A DNA stretch of 38,354 nucleotides from Chitinophagaceae bacterium (GCA_004299085.1 SCQV01000469.1:1-38354), one strand, 5' to 3'; shown: positions 1 to 9,255, counted from the stretch's first letter. Program-made: numbers and translations. Notes: generated from the letters alone by a model not told the origin.

Positions 1-13
1 AATCGGCCCATAA

Positions 14-235
14 TATTTTATTTCTAAACGGATTGCTTTTTCTGCAACAGCCGGCCCTGCATGGCATGCCATAGAAACAGTTGGATTTTCAAGAAATATG
101 GCATATCAACTCATGGGAACAGGCTTTTGGGGGAAAAGAAAAAAGCTGGTAACCCAACTATTTTTTACGGAAATTCCCAAACCGGTAGCCAACATTCAAT
201 ACATTGGTTTAGGACTGGGTTATCGCATTTTTTGA
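14..235 (+). pseudogene. 3' coding remnant of an unrecognised protein
   Basis: The frame ending at the TGA at 233-235 reads like real protein for about 73 codons, with segments such as WHAIETVGFSRNMAYQLMG and a C-terminus of NIQYIGLGLGYRIF. The other two forward frames do not read this way. An in-frame TAA lies at 11-13, and the only in-frame ATG codons (104-106 and 119-121) lie well inside the readable part. It therefore looks like the 3' end of a longer gene that is truncated or frameshifted at or before the window edge. The last strand (alternating residues, terminal Phe) could be the closing strand of an outer-membrane beta barrel, but the rest does not clearly fit. I do not recognise the family. 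Confidence 0.4.
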
Positions 236-275
236 CTCTTTAAAAGTTCATAAAAGATAGTAATTTGCTTCTTAA

Positions 276-788
276 ATGAATATACATAAACACTATCTGA
301 TCATTGCAAGCGGGTTAATTTTCATCGTTAGTCTCTCAGGCTGTATCTCTATCCGTGCTAAAGACGAAGCTAAAAAGATAATGAATTTGATCAAAGATCA
401 GCAATATGATCAGGTAAAGAAATTGTGTCACTACAATCCACCCTGGGATCAGGACGATTCGATTTTTAATCAAAATATTCGTTTTATTCACGGTTACTTG
501 GTAAAATATGGCATGCCTTCCGGGAGGGATTATCATTATTCAATAGATACACTGGACAGAACTACTGCTGTAAGGGTCTATCTGGATAAAATTACTTCTT
601 TTGATACCGCCTTACAGTCTGCTTATGTTGAAATGGATTTCTTTAATCTTGATGTGGCGTTTTCCGATGTACCTTCTTCTTTCAAGAAAAAAATTGCTCT
701 CACTGAAATGAAACTGGCTCCTCCTCTTATAACTAATTTTTATTTGATCAGAATGAAAAAAGGAGAAAACTATTCTATTAGGTATTAA
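276..788 (+). CDS. small putative lipoprotein of unknown function
   Basis: This is a 170-residue protein with a short basic N-terminus, a hydrophobic stretch and a lipobox LSGC placing the lipidated cysteine at residue 23. It is therefore probably anchored in the periplasmic face of the inner membrane or in the outer membrane. The mature part begins with a charged helical stretch (KDEAKKIMNLIKDQQYDQVK), an opening often seen in small secreted alpha+beta proteins of the NTF2/DUF3887 sort, but I see no diagnostic motif. It stands alone, with more than 400 bases free on its 3' side. Start ATG at 276 is the first codon before the signal peptide. Function unknown. Confidence 0.7.
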   Translation: MNIHKHYLIIASGLIFIVSLSGCISIRAKDEAKKIMNLIKDQQYDQVKKLCHYNPPWDQDDSIFNQNIRFIHGYLVKYGMPSGRDYHYSIDTLDRTTAVRVYLDKITSFDTALQSAYVEMDFFNLDVAFSDVPSSFKKKIALTEMKLAPPLITNFYLIRMKKGENYSIRY

Positions 789-1009
789 GAATTACTTTAT
801 TAGTTGTAATGTTCATAATCCCTGATTCCTTTTCAATTAGTTTAAAAATCTATCGCCTCTTTCCCCTTTTGTTTAATGATTGATGGATATGATTAATCGC
901 TGATTAAAGAAGCTGTTTCTCTGATTCCTTTATTTCCAGTATTTTTGACAAAAGAGAAGACTATTTGTTATCCAAAAGAGTGAGATTAAATTGATTGTTT
1001 TAAATGGTC

Positions 1010-1162
1010 AATAAGGTAATAAGGTTCAACTCAGGATTACATTCTTGATTGCTACTAAGGTTAATAAAGTTTTTTACGGTAACTTTTCATTAAAAGTGAA
1101 TTTTACCTTATTACCTTAGTAGCTCAAATTTTCAAAAATATTCCCAACCTTATTACCTTATT
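1010..1162. repeat. nested inverted-repeat element, copy 1
   Basis: The gap 789-1225 holds no gene. Inside it are two nested inverted repeats. The outer arms AATAAGGTAATAAGGTT (1010-1026) and its exact complement (1146-1162) match over 17 of 17 bases, and each arm is itself a tandem copy of AATAAGGT. The inner arms begin GCTACTAAGG (1051-1069) and match 1106-1123 almost perfectly. At the centre is a small hairpin, ACTTTT-CATT-AAAAGT (1082-1097). A related element lies at 22614-22815. It could be a MITE-like or REP-like element or a protein-binding site; no coding content is visible. Confidence 0.8.
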
Positions 1163-1225
1163 TCCTTCACAAAACAAAGAAGACCCGAAAACGATTTTAG
1201 CTTATTTAAAAATTAGGCAATTATT

Positions 1226-2404
1226 ATGAACGAAGTATTTATTGTTTCAATCGCCCGTACTCCCATTGGTAGCCTAAATGGAGAATTAGCTCCTGTGCCT
1301 GCTACGCAATTGGGCGCTGTAGCTATTAAAGCTGCTTTGGAAAGAGCCGGCATTAAACCAGAGCAGGTTCAGGAAGTATATATGGGTAATGTGCTTACGG
1401 CCAATGAAGGGCAGGCGCCCGCTAATCAGGCAAGCATTTATGCAGGTATCCCAACTAATGTGCCCTGTACCACAGTCAATAAAGTTTGTGCCAGCGGTAT
1501 GAAAGCCATCATGCTGGGGGCACAAAGCATCATGCTGGGAGACAATGAAATTGTGATTGCCGGCGGCATGGAAAGCATGACCAATGTGCCGTATTATTTA
1601 GACAAAGCACGAAAAGGTTACCGTCTCGGGCATGGAGAAATAACCGATGGCATTATTCGGGATGGATTGTGGGATCCTTATAAAGATTTTCACATGGGCA
1701 ATGCCGCCGAGCTCTGTTCCGCTAAATATAAGCTGTCGCGTGAAGATCAGGATACATTTGCAGCAGAAAGCTATCACAGGGTGGCTAACGCTTACCAGAA
1801 AGGATATTTTCAGAAAGAAATAGTCCCGGTAACCGTCGAAGGGAAAACCAGCGTATTCATTAGTGAAGATGAAGAATATAAAAAGGTGAATTTTGAAAAA
1901 ATATCCAAGCTAAAACCTGCTTTTCAGAAAGACGGGACCATCACGGCTGCCAATGCATCCAAAATCAATGATGGAGCGGCCGCGGTAGTTTTGATGAGTG
2001 GAGAAAAAATGAAATCTTTAGGTTTAAAGCCTTTGGTGAAAATAATTTCTTTTGCCGATGCTTCCCAGGATCCGGAGTGGTTCACCACTACGCCTACCAT
2101 AGCTATGAATAATGCTTTGAAAAAAGCAGGATTGAAAATATCCGATATGGATTATGCAGAAATCAATGAAGCCTTTTCCTGCGTAACGATGGCTAATGAA
2201 AAAAATTTAGGCCTTTCGCCGGAAAAAGTAAATGTGTGGGGGGGGGCAGTGGCATTGGGACATCCCTTAGGCTGCAGTGGAGCGCGTATTGTAGTGACGC
2301 TCGCTAATATCTTACATACCTATCAGTCGCAATATGGTATTGCGGGTATTTGCAACGGCGGCGGCGGCGCCAGCGCTATAATTATAGAAAGAATTGCAAA
2401 GTAA
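1226..2404 (+). CDS. acetyl-CoA C-acetyltransferase (thiolase)
   Basis: A full-length 392-residue thiolase that condenses two acetyl-CoA to acetoacetyl-CoA or cleaves 3-ketoacyl-CoA; probably cytoplasmic. The nucleophilic cysteine is C88 in VNKVCASGMKA, the catalytic histidine is H346 in ALGHPLGCSGAR, and the second cysteine is C376 in GICNGGGGASA. The N-terminal IVSIARTPIGSLNGEL is typical of the biosynthetic-type (AtoB/ThlA/PhaA) family. There is no neighbouring beta-oxidation or polyhydroxybutyrate gene, so the pathway is not fixed by context. A run of nine G lies within the codons before the active-site histidine. The gene is convergent with the DUF5606 gene; the two stop codons are separated by one base. 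Confidence 0.95.
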   Translation: MNEVFIVSIARTPIGSLNGELAPVPATQLGAVAIKAALERAGIKPEQVQEVYMGNVLTANEGQAPANQASIYAGIPTNVPCTTVNKVCASGMKAIMLGAQSIMLGDNEIVIAGGMESMTNVPYYLDKARKGYRLGHGEITDGIIRDGLWDPYKDFHMGNAAELCSAKYKLSREDQDTFAAESYHRVANAYQKGYFQKEIVPVTVEGKTSVFISEDEEYKKVNFEKISKLKPAFQKDGTITAANASKINDGAAAVVLMSGEKMKSLGLKPLVKIISFADASQDPEWFTTTPTIAMNNALKKAGLKISDMDYAEINEAFSCVTMANEKNLGLSPEKVNVWGGAVALGHPLGCSGARIVVTLANILHTYQSQYGIAGICNGGGGASAIIIERIAK

Positions 2405-2405
2405 C

Positions 2406-3047
2406 TTAGCTGTGCCTGTCGCCACTTTGAACCCTTTTCTGAGCTTGCTTTTTCTTTGTATCTGAAGGCTTTTCTTTAGCAGCCGTAGCTTTCTTTTCTG
2501 ATGCAGTTTTTGTGGCAGGAGCTTTGGGTGCTTTGGCTTTTACAGGTTCTTCTTCCTTGTCTTTTACCTTCGATATAGTCTCTTTCTCCGGTTCCTCCAC
2601 AATTTCTTCTTTCATATCTTCTTTAGGTTCTTCCACTTTTTCATCTTCAACCTTTTCCTCTTCAAATTTCAATAGATCTACGTTGTTTAATTGAGGATAC
2701 CATTTCAGCATTTTTTTCAAATCGCTCTGATATACCCGTTCTTCATCTAAGGAAGGAAATATCTGCAGAAAATAGTCTTTAATAGTTTTGTTGTCTGAAT
2801 TGGCATCAGGAACAGAATGGGCGGTTTCATTACCTTTCATAGCTTTGAAAATATCTGCAAGCATCACATTCTCGTCCGTAGTAAATACTTCAATGCTTTC
2901 CAAAGGCGTAAAATTGTGATTTCTCGAAGGGATAAATTTGGTATTTTTCCCGTCTAAAGAACGAACGATAGCCCCATCGCTTTTTGAAGATAAAAGCTGA
3001 AAAAGCCCTGCTTCACCGGTAACGCTTACAATTTCCTTGTATTCCAT
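2406..3047 (-). CDS. DUF5606 family protein with Lys/Ala/Glu-rich tail
   Basis: Residues 1 to about 130 (MEYKEIVSVTGEAGLFQLLS onward) match the Bacteroidota-specific DUF5606 family as I remember it; its function is unknown. The remaining 80 or so residues are low-complexity, first a Glu/Lys/Val-rich acidic stretch and then a Lys/Ala/Pro-rich basic tail resembling histone H1. I chose ATG at 3047 because the longer reading would start at TTG (3077) and add ten residues not belonging to the family. The gene lies after the lipid kinase gene on the same strand with 85 bases between, so it may be co-transcribed. Confidence 0.85.
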   Translation of the reverse strand: MEYKEIVSVTGEAGLFQLLSSKSDGAIVRSLDGKNTKFIPSRNHNFTPLESIEVFTTDENVMLADIFKAMKGNETAHSVPDANSDNKTIKDYFLQIFPSLDEERVYQSDLKKMLKWYPQLNNVDLLKFEEEKVEDEKVEEPKEDMKEEIVEEPEKETISKVKDKEEEPVKAKAPKAPATKTASEKKATAAKEKPSDTKKKQAQKRVQSGDRHS

Positions 3048-3132
3048 AAAAAATAGTTGGTTGTTTTGTGGACGCAAAGATAATAGTTTTCGGTTGGCGG
3101 TAAAAAAGGAGATAAAATATTCTTTTGGCGGC

Positions 3133-4008
3133 CTATACGACTACGGTCAGACAGGCAGGTTGAATGTTGATATTGATACGGTTATCCTTTACTTCCACGG
3201 CATCCCCATCCACCTGCATCCATTCCAGGGGTTCCTCTCTGGTGATGATCAGGCTTTTACAACGAATGTATTTTGCATATTGGCTCCCTTCAAGCCTGCC
3301 GGTAAGCGATTTGAGGGATACGGTCGCTAAATGTTTTACCCGTAAGGGTTTCATGATGCAGATATCCAATACGCCATCATCAGACGATGCATGCGGAGCA
3401 ATTTTAAAATTATATCCGAATTGATTACCATTAGCCGCCGTTACAAAAAAAGCCTGCTCGTGTATCTCTTTCCCATCAACGGTCAAGTGATAATGTTTGG
3501 AAGGATAATTATGGACAGCCTGCATGACTAATTTGGAATAATTCATGAATCCCCGTTGCGATCTGTCTTTAAACAACCGCGCTATTAAGGTATCGAAGCC
3601 CGCGCCGGCGTTACTCAGAAAAAGATGGCCATTGGCATAACCTACATCAATTGTTTTAGTTTTAAAATGGTTAATCCGTTCGAGAGCTTTCTCCGTATTT
3701 CTTGGAATTTTTAAAGAACGTGCCAATCCGTTGCCGCTGCCGCGCGGAATAATGGCGAGTGTACTATCTGTACCCAGAATGCCTTGAGCTACTTCATTCA
3801 CCGAACCATCTCCACCGATAGCAGTAATAATTTCCACCCCATCCTTAGCGGCTTGTGCTGATAGTTCTATGGCATCTCCGGGATATTCCGTATAAGCTAT
3901 TTCGTAAGAAAATAATTTTTTGTTAAGAACATGATCAACTTGTGATGGAAAATCTTTTTTCCCATCAGTTCCTGATTTTGGGTTAATGATAAATAATATT
4001 CTTTTCAA
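3133..4008 (-). CDS. diacylglycerol kinase family lipid kinase (YegS/BmrU-like)
   Basis: A 291-residue protein of the diacylglycerol/sphingosine kinase superfamily. The nucleotide-binding GGDGSVNEVAQG motif is at about residues 65-76, preceded by the N-terminal strand KRILFIINPKSG. The second conserved block includes DVGYANGHLFLSNAGAGFD. These enzymes phosphorylate lipid alcohols such as diacylglycerol with ATP at the inner face of the cytoplasmic membrane. The actual lipid substrate cannot be told from sequence. Its start lies four bases after the stop of the ClC channel gene on the same strand, so the two are almost certainly one operon. Confidence 0.9.
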   Translation of the reverse strand: MKRILFIINPKSGTDGKKDFPSQVDHVLNKKLFSYEIAYTEYPGDAIELSAQAAKDGVEIITAIGGDGSVNEVAQGILGTDSTLAIIPRGSGNGLARSLKIPRNTEKALERINHFKTKTIDVGYANGHLFLSNAGAGFDTLIARLFKDRSQRGFMNYSKLVMQAVHNYPSKHYHLTVDGKEIHEQAFFVTAANGNQFGYNFKIAPHASSDDGVLDICIMKPLRVKHLATVSLKSLTGRLEGSQYAKYIRCKSLIITREEPLEWMQVDGDAVEVKDNRININIQPACLTVVV

Positions 4009-4012
4009 AAGA

Positions 4013-5308
4013 TTATGCTTTTAACAGATTTTTGTCTTTACCGACTTGTGCTGAAATGAGCGGCGACTTCGGCGCCAGGAAAAATCCGGTAAGGCTGGCA
4101 AACATGATAGGAATGAACTGACTATAACCGGTCATGGTAGCCACTAAAAGAATAGTGCTGATAGGTGTTCTCGTAACGCAGGAATTGACCGCAGCCATAC
4201 AGCAGACAATCGCCAATGCCAGACTTTGCATCCCCGGATGTATTTGATAAGTCAACATACCGGTAGCAGCGCCTATAAAGAACAACGGAATGATAAACCC
4301 ACCCCGCCAGCCGGAAGTGACCGTCAGCGACATGCTGATAATTTTTATAACAATAATAATGATAAGCGCTTTGATGGCGAAAGTACCGGCGAGCAGATCC
4401 TGCAATTGGTAATGACTGAAGAAACGGGTAATTGGCAATTTCCATCCCAAAATGCCCAGCAAAACACCTGCGAGGGTTGTCTGGATATAAATGGGTAAGT
4501 GCATTTTTTTAAAACCCTTCTTGAAATTTTTGAAAACCCAGATAGTTCCCCAGCCGATGAGCGCACCGATAACACCATAAAACATTCCCCAGAAAAAATC
4601 CAGCACCTGGGGCGTATGATGAACGTTGATGAACCACACGGGCGCTAAGCTCAATTTAGAAATGATGATGTAAATAATATAGCTTGTGCCGCTGGCTACA
4701 AATGCCGGTATTAAAGCCTGGTAATATTCTACCACATGTTTATGATGCATTATCTCTAAGGCAAATAAGCTTCCGCCCAAGGGTGCTCCAAACATAGACG
4801 TAAAACCTGTGGCCATCCCGGCAATGGTCATAGACCGGTAATCTTCGCCCTTCAGATGGAGTTTCTTAGCCATCCAGGAGCCGATAGAGCCAATCACCTG
4901 AACCATCGGTGCCTCAGGGCCTGCACTGCTGCCGACACCAATACCCAATGCAGAAGTAACGATCATGGATGGATTATGTCTAGTTTCCAACCGTCCGCCA
5001 TTGAATCGAACGTTGTTCACTACCAAATCCATTTCTCCCGGCTCACTCACAAAATGTATAATAAGTCCGATGATCAATCCGCCGCCACCCATAATCAGGA
5101 TCACCTCCCAGCCGGCAGAGAATTGGCCAAAGAACTTCATCAGAAGATTAATCAAAAGCCAATATAATCCGGCCACAATACCTCCCACAATACCCAGGGA
5201 TGCCCACATAAAAAACTGCTTGGTAAATACAAAAGGATTGAGCTTTAAGGGAGCATTGATCTGGTTACGCAGGCCAATCCATTTACGCCTTCGGGAAAAT
5301 TCTGTCAT
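4013..5308 (-). CDS. ClC family chloride channel or H+/Cl- antiporter
   Basis: A 431-residue polytopic inner-membrane protein with many hydrophobic segments. The conserved ClC selectivity motif appears as GSSAGPEAPMVQ (residues about 127-137), where E132 is in the position of the gating glutamate. Later blocks include TSMFGAPLGGSLFALEI and SGWRGGFIIPLFFIGAATG. The length is typical of bacterial ClC proteins without C-terminal CBS domains. Having the gating glutamate is compatible with antiport; whether this is a channel or an antiporter cannot be decided here. It is the first gene of a tight pair with the lipid kinase. Confidence 0.93.
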   Translation of the reverse strand: MTEFSRRRKWIGLRNQINAPLKLNPFVFTKQFFMWASLGIVGGIVAGLYWLLINLLMKFFGQFSAGWEVILIMGGGGLIIGLIIHFVSEPGEMDLVVNNVRFNGGRLETRHNPSMIVTSALGIGVGSSAGPEAPMVQVIGSIGSWMAKKLHLKGEDYRSMTIAGMATGFTSMFGAPLGGSLFALEIMHHKHVVEYYQALIPAFVASGTSYIIYIIISKLSLAPVWFINVHHTPQVLDFFWGMFYGVIGALIGWGTIWVFKNFKKGFKKMHLPIYIQTTLAGVLLGILGWKLPITRFFSHYQLQDLLAGTFAIKALIIIIVIKIISMSLTVTSGWRGGFIIPLFFIGAATGMLTYQIHPGMQSLALAIVCCMAAVNSCVTRTPISTILLVATMTGYSQFIPIMFASLTGFFLAPKSPLISAQVGKDKNLLKA

Positions 5309-5408
5309 AACTAATTTTAAAAATCTGTTCTCGGAAAGCAGTATTAAAAAGGATCAAAATCGGCGCAAAGGTACTGGAGAGAATTGAAAAAAATAACTAC
5401 ACCGAAAA

Positions 5409-8027
5409 TCAACGGCTTTTCTTTACTAATACCACAGGGATTTTGAAACGTTTAAATTCACCCTGTTTATTAAAGATTTCTATGTAAACGATATAAATTC
5501 CCGATGACATCAAGTACATTTGATCGTTTTTCCCGTCCCATACTATTTGGCCATTGGTACCTAATAAACTATTGGGAAGTAAGTGACGAACTATGCGGCC
5601 GTAAGAATCAAAAACCAGGATTTTCCCTGTATAACCCGGCGCAGGAAGATAATAATCAATATTTACCAGATCATCTGTTCCGTCATTATCGGGTGAGAAG
5701 ACTTGGGGATTTACTTTAAAGGCATTGCTTATTGCCCCGTCAACCTGAGATTGGGAGTTCAGGTAAGTAGGGGTAGCATAACCTGAGACAGAAGAGGCTG
5801 AATGCCAATTATCCGGGTCATTGCTTTCCCGCTGATCGCTGATACGTTCCAAAGAAACACCCTCCTGGTGATGAAACAAATCAAATTGAGCGCTTTCTGT
5901 ATAATGTACTTCATCAATTACGTTTTCATTATTGGACAACAGAACCACCGTCCCTTCATTGTTCGGATAGGAAGGTAAGGATGCAGTTTCCAAAATAGAA
6001 GAAGGTGTTTTACAAAAATACTGTCGCATCAGATCATTTTTATCTTCGGTAATGACCAAAAATTCATTGGGAAACAAATATACGGGAACAGGGGTGATAT
6101 TTTTTATGGAGGCAATTTTCTTTTCTTTATTACGATTAGCCAGTTGCAAAGACTGAATATCTATGACCTTAGTTGAATGATTATAAATCTCAATAAAGTC
6201 TTTACTCCCTTTTTTAGGATGAAAAAGAATTTCATTGATGACGATGTCAAAGTTTTCGACAGCTTCCGGATAACCGAAATGCCCTACATCATCAAGCCCT
6301 GTTTTAATTTGAGCGCAGGCAGTAAAGTTTTTCACTTTCAAAGAATATATTCTCCCTTTCTCTAACGGGGAAGACAAATGCAGCGAAACGGCCATAAACA
6401 ACGGCACTCCCGGCAACGCAGAGAGCACGCTGTTATTATTAATCAGATAATTTTCAGGCAAAGAAGCGGCATCATTATCAGGAGCCAGATTAAAATGAGC
6501 AACGATATGCACACTGTCCAATACTTCCACATATTGCAAAACAAGAAATTGTAAATCATCCGCACCATTTTGCTCCACTGAGTTTTCCTTCCCGGGAGTT
6601 CCACCCAAAAGGTCTGTACTGGCAGTCCAATTGCTACTTCCAGCACATGCTAAATTTGTATTCTTCATCTCCAATGACCATCCCCCACTTGATTTATTTT
6701 TGTCATGATAGGTGTTTTTGTCATAAATGATGCTATGGATCACCTTGTCCGCTTTATCTGACAGCTTTAAGGTATCTCCATTATTGTTTAATACGGGAAA
6801 ACTCTTCAGGTTAACATATCTCCCAAAAGAAGAAAAAGCGGTGTCAGCTTTTTCATCGCAAAGGATGAGAAAATTGCCGGATTGTAACATCAGCATGGGG
6901 AGCGCTGCACATCGGGTATGATTACAAAATTTCCATCTGGCCAAATTAATGGGATAAGGAGAAATATTTTTAATCTCTGCATATTCAAACTCCGGCAATC
7001 CGTTGGAATGGGAAGGATCGGGATATATTTCATCCATAATTACTTCAAAGGGCAGCGGTTCATAATATACAAATGAAACAATGGAATCTTGTTTATTTCC
7101 TGAAAGATCCCGGATATTTTTTATCTGCAAATGATATAATTGCTTTTGCACAATTTCTTTTTCAAAAAATAATTTTACGAGATTCCTGTTTTTAGGATCC
7201 AGTGCGGTACTGTCCGGCATAATCAATCCGTTATCAGCCGCATAATTCAATACATTTTCTGCACTGTGCTGATCTAAAGCTTCAGAAAACAAAAGGTGCA
7301 CGTGATGATTATCTATCGTATAAATTTCTACAACCGAAGGCGGGATGGTATCGGGCACAAAAGGGACGATTTTTATATCATCAAAAAAATGCTTTTCTAC
7401 TGCTGTTTTTCCGGATTGAATAACCACCATGCTGAAATACCGGCTATGGCGATAAGCGCTGTCCGTCATTTTCCCTTCAGGAAAATATTGCAATCTTGTT
7501 CCCGTATCATCTGTATAAAGTGACCATTGATAATGTTCATCACAAGTCACTTTTATATTTAAAATATTATTGCTGTGGTTGGTGATTCCCGCTCTGCCTT
7601 TAATCAATAAAACATCTTTTGTGCTGTCTCTGCGATATAAGCAAATATCATCCTGCGTGCTGCCAATCCGCACAAAATAACCATGCGTTGCATTACAATG
7701 CAATAATCCGCATCGCGGATCTTCCTGATCAGAAGTTAAATATACTTCCACATAATTTTTGGAAGAAGTATTGAATTTTAATTGTGCCCAGAATTCCCAT
7801 TCTGTATTTTTCACTGCGGTTGAAAGTGTGCTCAGATGAAAAAAGATTGTCGCACCGGCATCCATTCCCGGAAAATGGCTTTGCAGCTTTCCGGCATTGA
7901 GTTGCCAATAAGCCGTATCGCCAACCCAGACCGGATTCTGAGTAAAATTTTCATTGGAAAAATCTTCGCTCATTTGAGCAGAAGCGGCGAAGGGAAACCA
8001 TAAAATGGGTAAGTACAGCCATTTCAT
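5409..8027 (-). CDS. secreted multidomain lamin-tail protein, possible type IX cargo
   Basis: An 872-residue exported protein. The signal peptide is residues 1-17 (MKWLYLPILWFPFAASA before Q). Residues 20-225 form a beta-rich segment; about 228-330 is an Ig/SbsA-like domain beginning DTIPPSVVEIYTIDN. Lamin-tail domains occupy about 335-460 (FEVIMDEIYPDP, EYAEIKNIS) and about 600-720 (FDIVINEILFHP, DFIEIYN). A second Ig-like stretch separates them. The last 100 residues (FSPDNDGTDD, GQIVWDGKND, SGIYIVYIEI) are the FlgD-like/gliding-motility-type C-terminal domain common in proteins sent out by the type IX system. Function is probably structural or adhesive at the cell surface; no catalytic motif was seen. 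It stands alone and is divergent from asd. Confidence 0.85.
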   Translation of the reverse strand: MKWLYLPILWFPFAASAQMSEDFSNENFTQNPVWVGDTAYWQLNAGKLQSHFPGMDAGATIFFHLSTLSTAVKNTEWEFWAQLKFNTSSKNYVEVYLTSDQEDPRCGLLHCNATHGYFVRIGSTQDDICLYRRDSTKDVLLIKGRAGITNHSNNILNIKVTCDEHYQWSLYTDDTGTRLQYFPEGKMTDSAYRHSRYFSMVVIQSGKTAVEKHFFDDIKIVPFVPDTIPPSVVEIYTIDNHHVHLLFSEALDQHSAENVLNYAADNGLIMPDSTALDPKNRNLVKLFFEKEIVQKQLYHLQIKNIRDLSGNKQDSIVSFVYYEPLPFEVIMDEIYPDPSHSNGLPEFEYAEIKNISPYPINLARWKFCNHTRCAALPMLMLQSGNFLILCDEKADTAFSSFGRYVNLKSFPVLNNNGDTLKLSDKADKVIHSIIYDKNTYHDKNKSSGGWSLEMKNTNLACAGSSNWTASTDLLGGTPGKENSVEQNGADDLQFLVLQYVEVLDSVHIVAHFNLAPDNDAASLPENYLINNNSVLSALPGVPLFMAVSLHLSSPLEKGRIYSLKVKNFTACAQIKTGLDDVGHFGYPEAVENFDIVINEILFHPKKGSKDFIEIYNHSTKVIDIQSLQLANRNKEKKIASIKNITPVPVYLFPNEFLVITEDKNDLMRQYFCKTPSSILETASLPSYPNNEGTVVLLSNNENVIDEVHYTESAQFDLFHHQEGVSLERISDQRESNDPDNWHSASSVSGYATPTYLNSQSQVDGAISNAFKVNPQVFSPDNDGTDDLVNIDYYLPAPGYTGKILVFDSYGRIVRHLLPNSLLGTNGQIVWDGKNDQMYLMSSGIYIVYIEIFNKQGEFKRFKIPVVLVKKSR

Positions 8028-8086
8028 AATAAGAGAGTTAAAAGTATAACACAGGTTTAAAACTTTCTAAAGATATAAAAAAGCTA

Positions 8087-8116
8087 TTTGAAAACATAGA
8101 ACAATTTATAACTTTG
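8087..8116 (+). promoter_or_regulatory. Bacteroidota-type promoter candidate for asd
   Basis: TTTG at 8087-8090 is followed after 18 bases by TAACTTTG at 8109-8116, matching the TTTG / TAnnTTTG consensus of the primary sigma factor in this phylum. It would start transcription near 8122, giving a leader of about 100 bases before the asd ATG at 8221. A second, weaker -7 candidate TAAATTTG is at 8151-8158. Confidence 0.55.
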
Positions 8117-8220
8117 CACTCCAAAAAATGAACCTTATTGGCAAAAAGTGTAAATTTGTGGTTTGTTTTTCTGTAAAAAGAATAAATCTTTAGAAATAAT
8201 CATATAAAAATCAGTTATTT

Positions 8221-9246
8221 ATGAAAGTAGCAGTCGTGGGTGCCACCGGATTGGTAGGTTCTAAAATGATGCAGGTTCTGGCGGAAAGAAATTTCCCGGT
8301 GGATGAATTAATTCCGGTAGCTTCTGAGAAATCGGTTGGTAAAAAAGTAGAATTTAAAGAGAGAAAATATACAGTGGTTTCCCCCGAAACTGCCATCAGT
8401 ATGAAACCGGATGTGGCACTATTTTCTGCCGGAGGAAGCGCCTCTTTGGAATGGGCGCCCAAATTTGCCGAAGCCGGCATAACAGTCATTGACAATTCAT
8501 CGGCATGGAGAATGGATAAAACTAAGAAGTTAGTGGTTCCGGAAATAAATGCAGATGCTTTGGCTCCGGATGATAAAATCATTGCTAACCCTAATTGCTC
8601 CACAATTCAGATGGTGATGGCATTGAATCCGTTGCATGAAAAGTATCAGATAAAACGCGTAGTAGTCAGCACTTACCAGTCGGTAACAGGAACCGGCGCA
8701 AAAGCGGTCAATCAATTAATGAACGAACGCAATGGAAAGGACGGGGAAAAAGCCTATCCTTACCGTATTGATATGAATGCCCTTCCCCACATTGATGTTT
8801 TCCAGGAAAATGGTTATACCAAGGAAGAGATGAAAATGGTGAATGAGACCAGAAAGATTATCGGTGATGATTCCATCCAGGTAACGGCCACTGCAGTGCG
8901 TATTCCGGTAATGGGCGGGCACAGTGAATCCGTGAATGTAGAATTTGCGCATGAATATGAATTAAAAGATATAGCAGATGTGCTGAGCCATACTCCGGGT
9001 GTAGTGGTAGTGGATGATGTGCACAAGCTGAAATATCCCATGCCCATTGATGCCCATGAACGCGATGAAGTGTTTGTAGGCCGTATCCGCAGGGATGAAA
9101 CACAACCGAATACACTTAATTTGTGGATTGTGTCGGACAACTTACGCAAAGGCGCTGCCACCAATGCCGTTCAGATAGCGGAATATCTTTTGCAAAAAGG
9201 ATGGATTGGGAAAAAATCCAAAGTATTATCCGGACAAATGGCATAA
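8221..9246 (+). CDS. asd: aspartate-semialdehyde dehydrogenase
   Basis: A 341-residue cytoplasmic enzyme that reduces aspartyl phosphate to aspartate semialdehyde with NADPH, the branch point to lysine/diaminopimelate, threonine and methionine. The dinucleotide-binding GATGLVGSKM is at residues 7-16. The catalytic cysteine is C126 in NPNCSTIQ, followed by the typical STYQSVTGTGAKAV block, and the acid/base histidine is H234 in MGGHSESVNVEF. Length matches the family. The gene appears to be transcribed alone and ends nine bases before the stop of a convergent small gene. Confidence 0.97.
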   Translation: MKVAVVGATGLVGSKMMQVLAERNFPVDELIPVASEKSVGKKVEFKERKYTVVSPETAISMKPDVALFSAGGSASLEWAPKFAEAGITVIDNSSAWRMDKTKKLVVPEINADALAPDDKIIANPNCSTIQMVMALNPLHEKYQIKRVVVSTYQSVTGTGAKAVNQLMNERNGKDGEKAYPYRIDMNALPHIDVFQENGYTKEEMKMVNETRKIIGDDSIQVTATAVRIPVMGGHSESVNVEFAHEYELKDIADVLSHTPGVVVVDDVHKLKYPMPIDAHERDEVFVGRIRRDETQPNTLNLWIVSDNLRKGAATNAVQIAEYLLQKGWIGKKSKVLSGQMA

Positions 9247-9255
9247 AATGGCACC

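Noticed and set aside
61-243. 60-codon forward ORF at the left edge
   Set aside because: Its sequence looks random, and the overlapping frame ending at 235 reads much more like protein.
1010-1162. CRISPR-like arrangement of repeats with variable cores
   Set aside because: The units are inverted, only two occur per site, and no regular direct repeats or cas genes are present.
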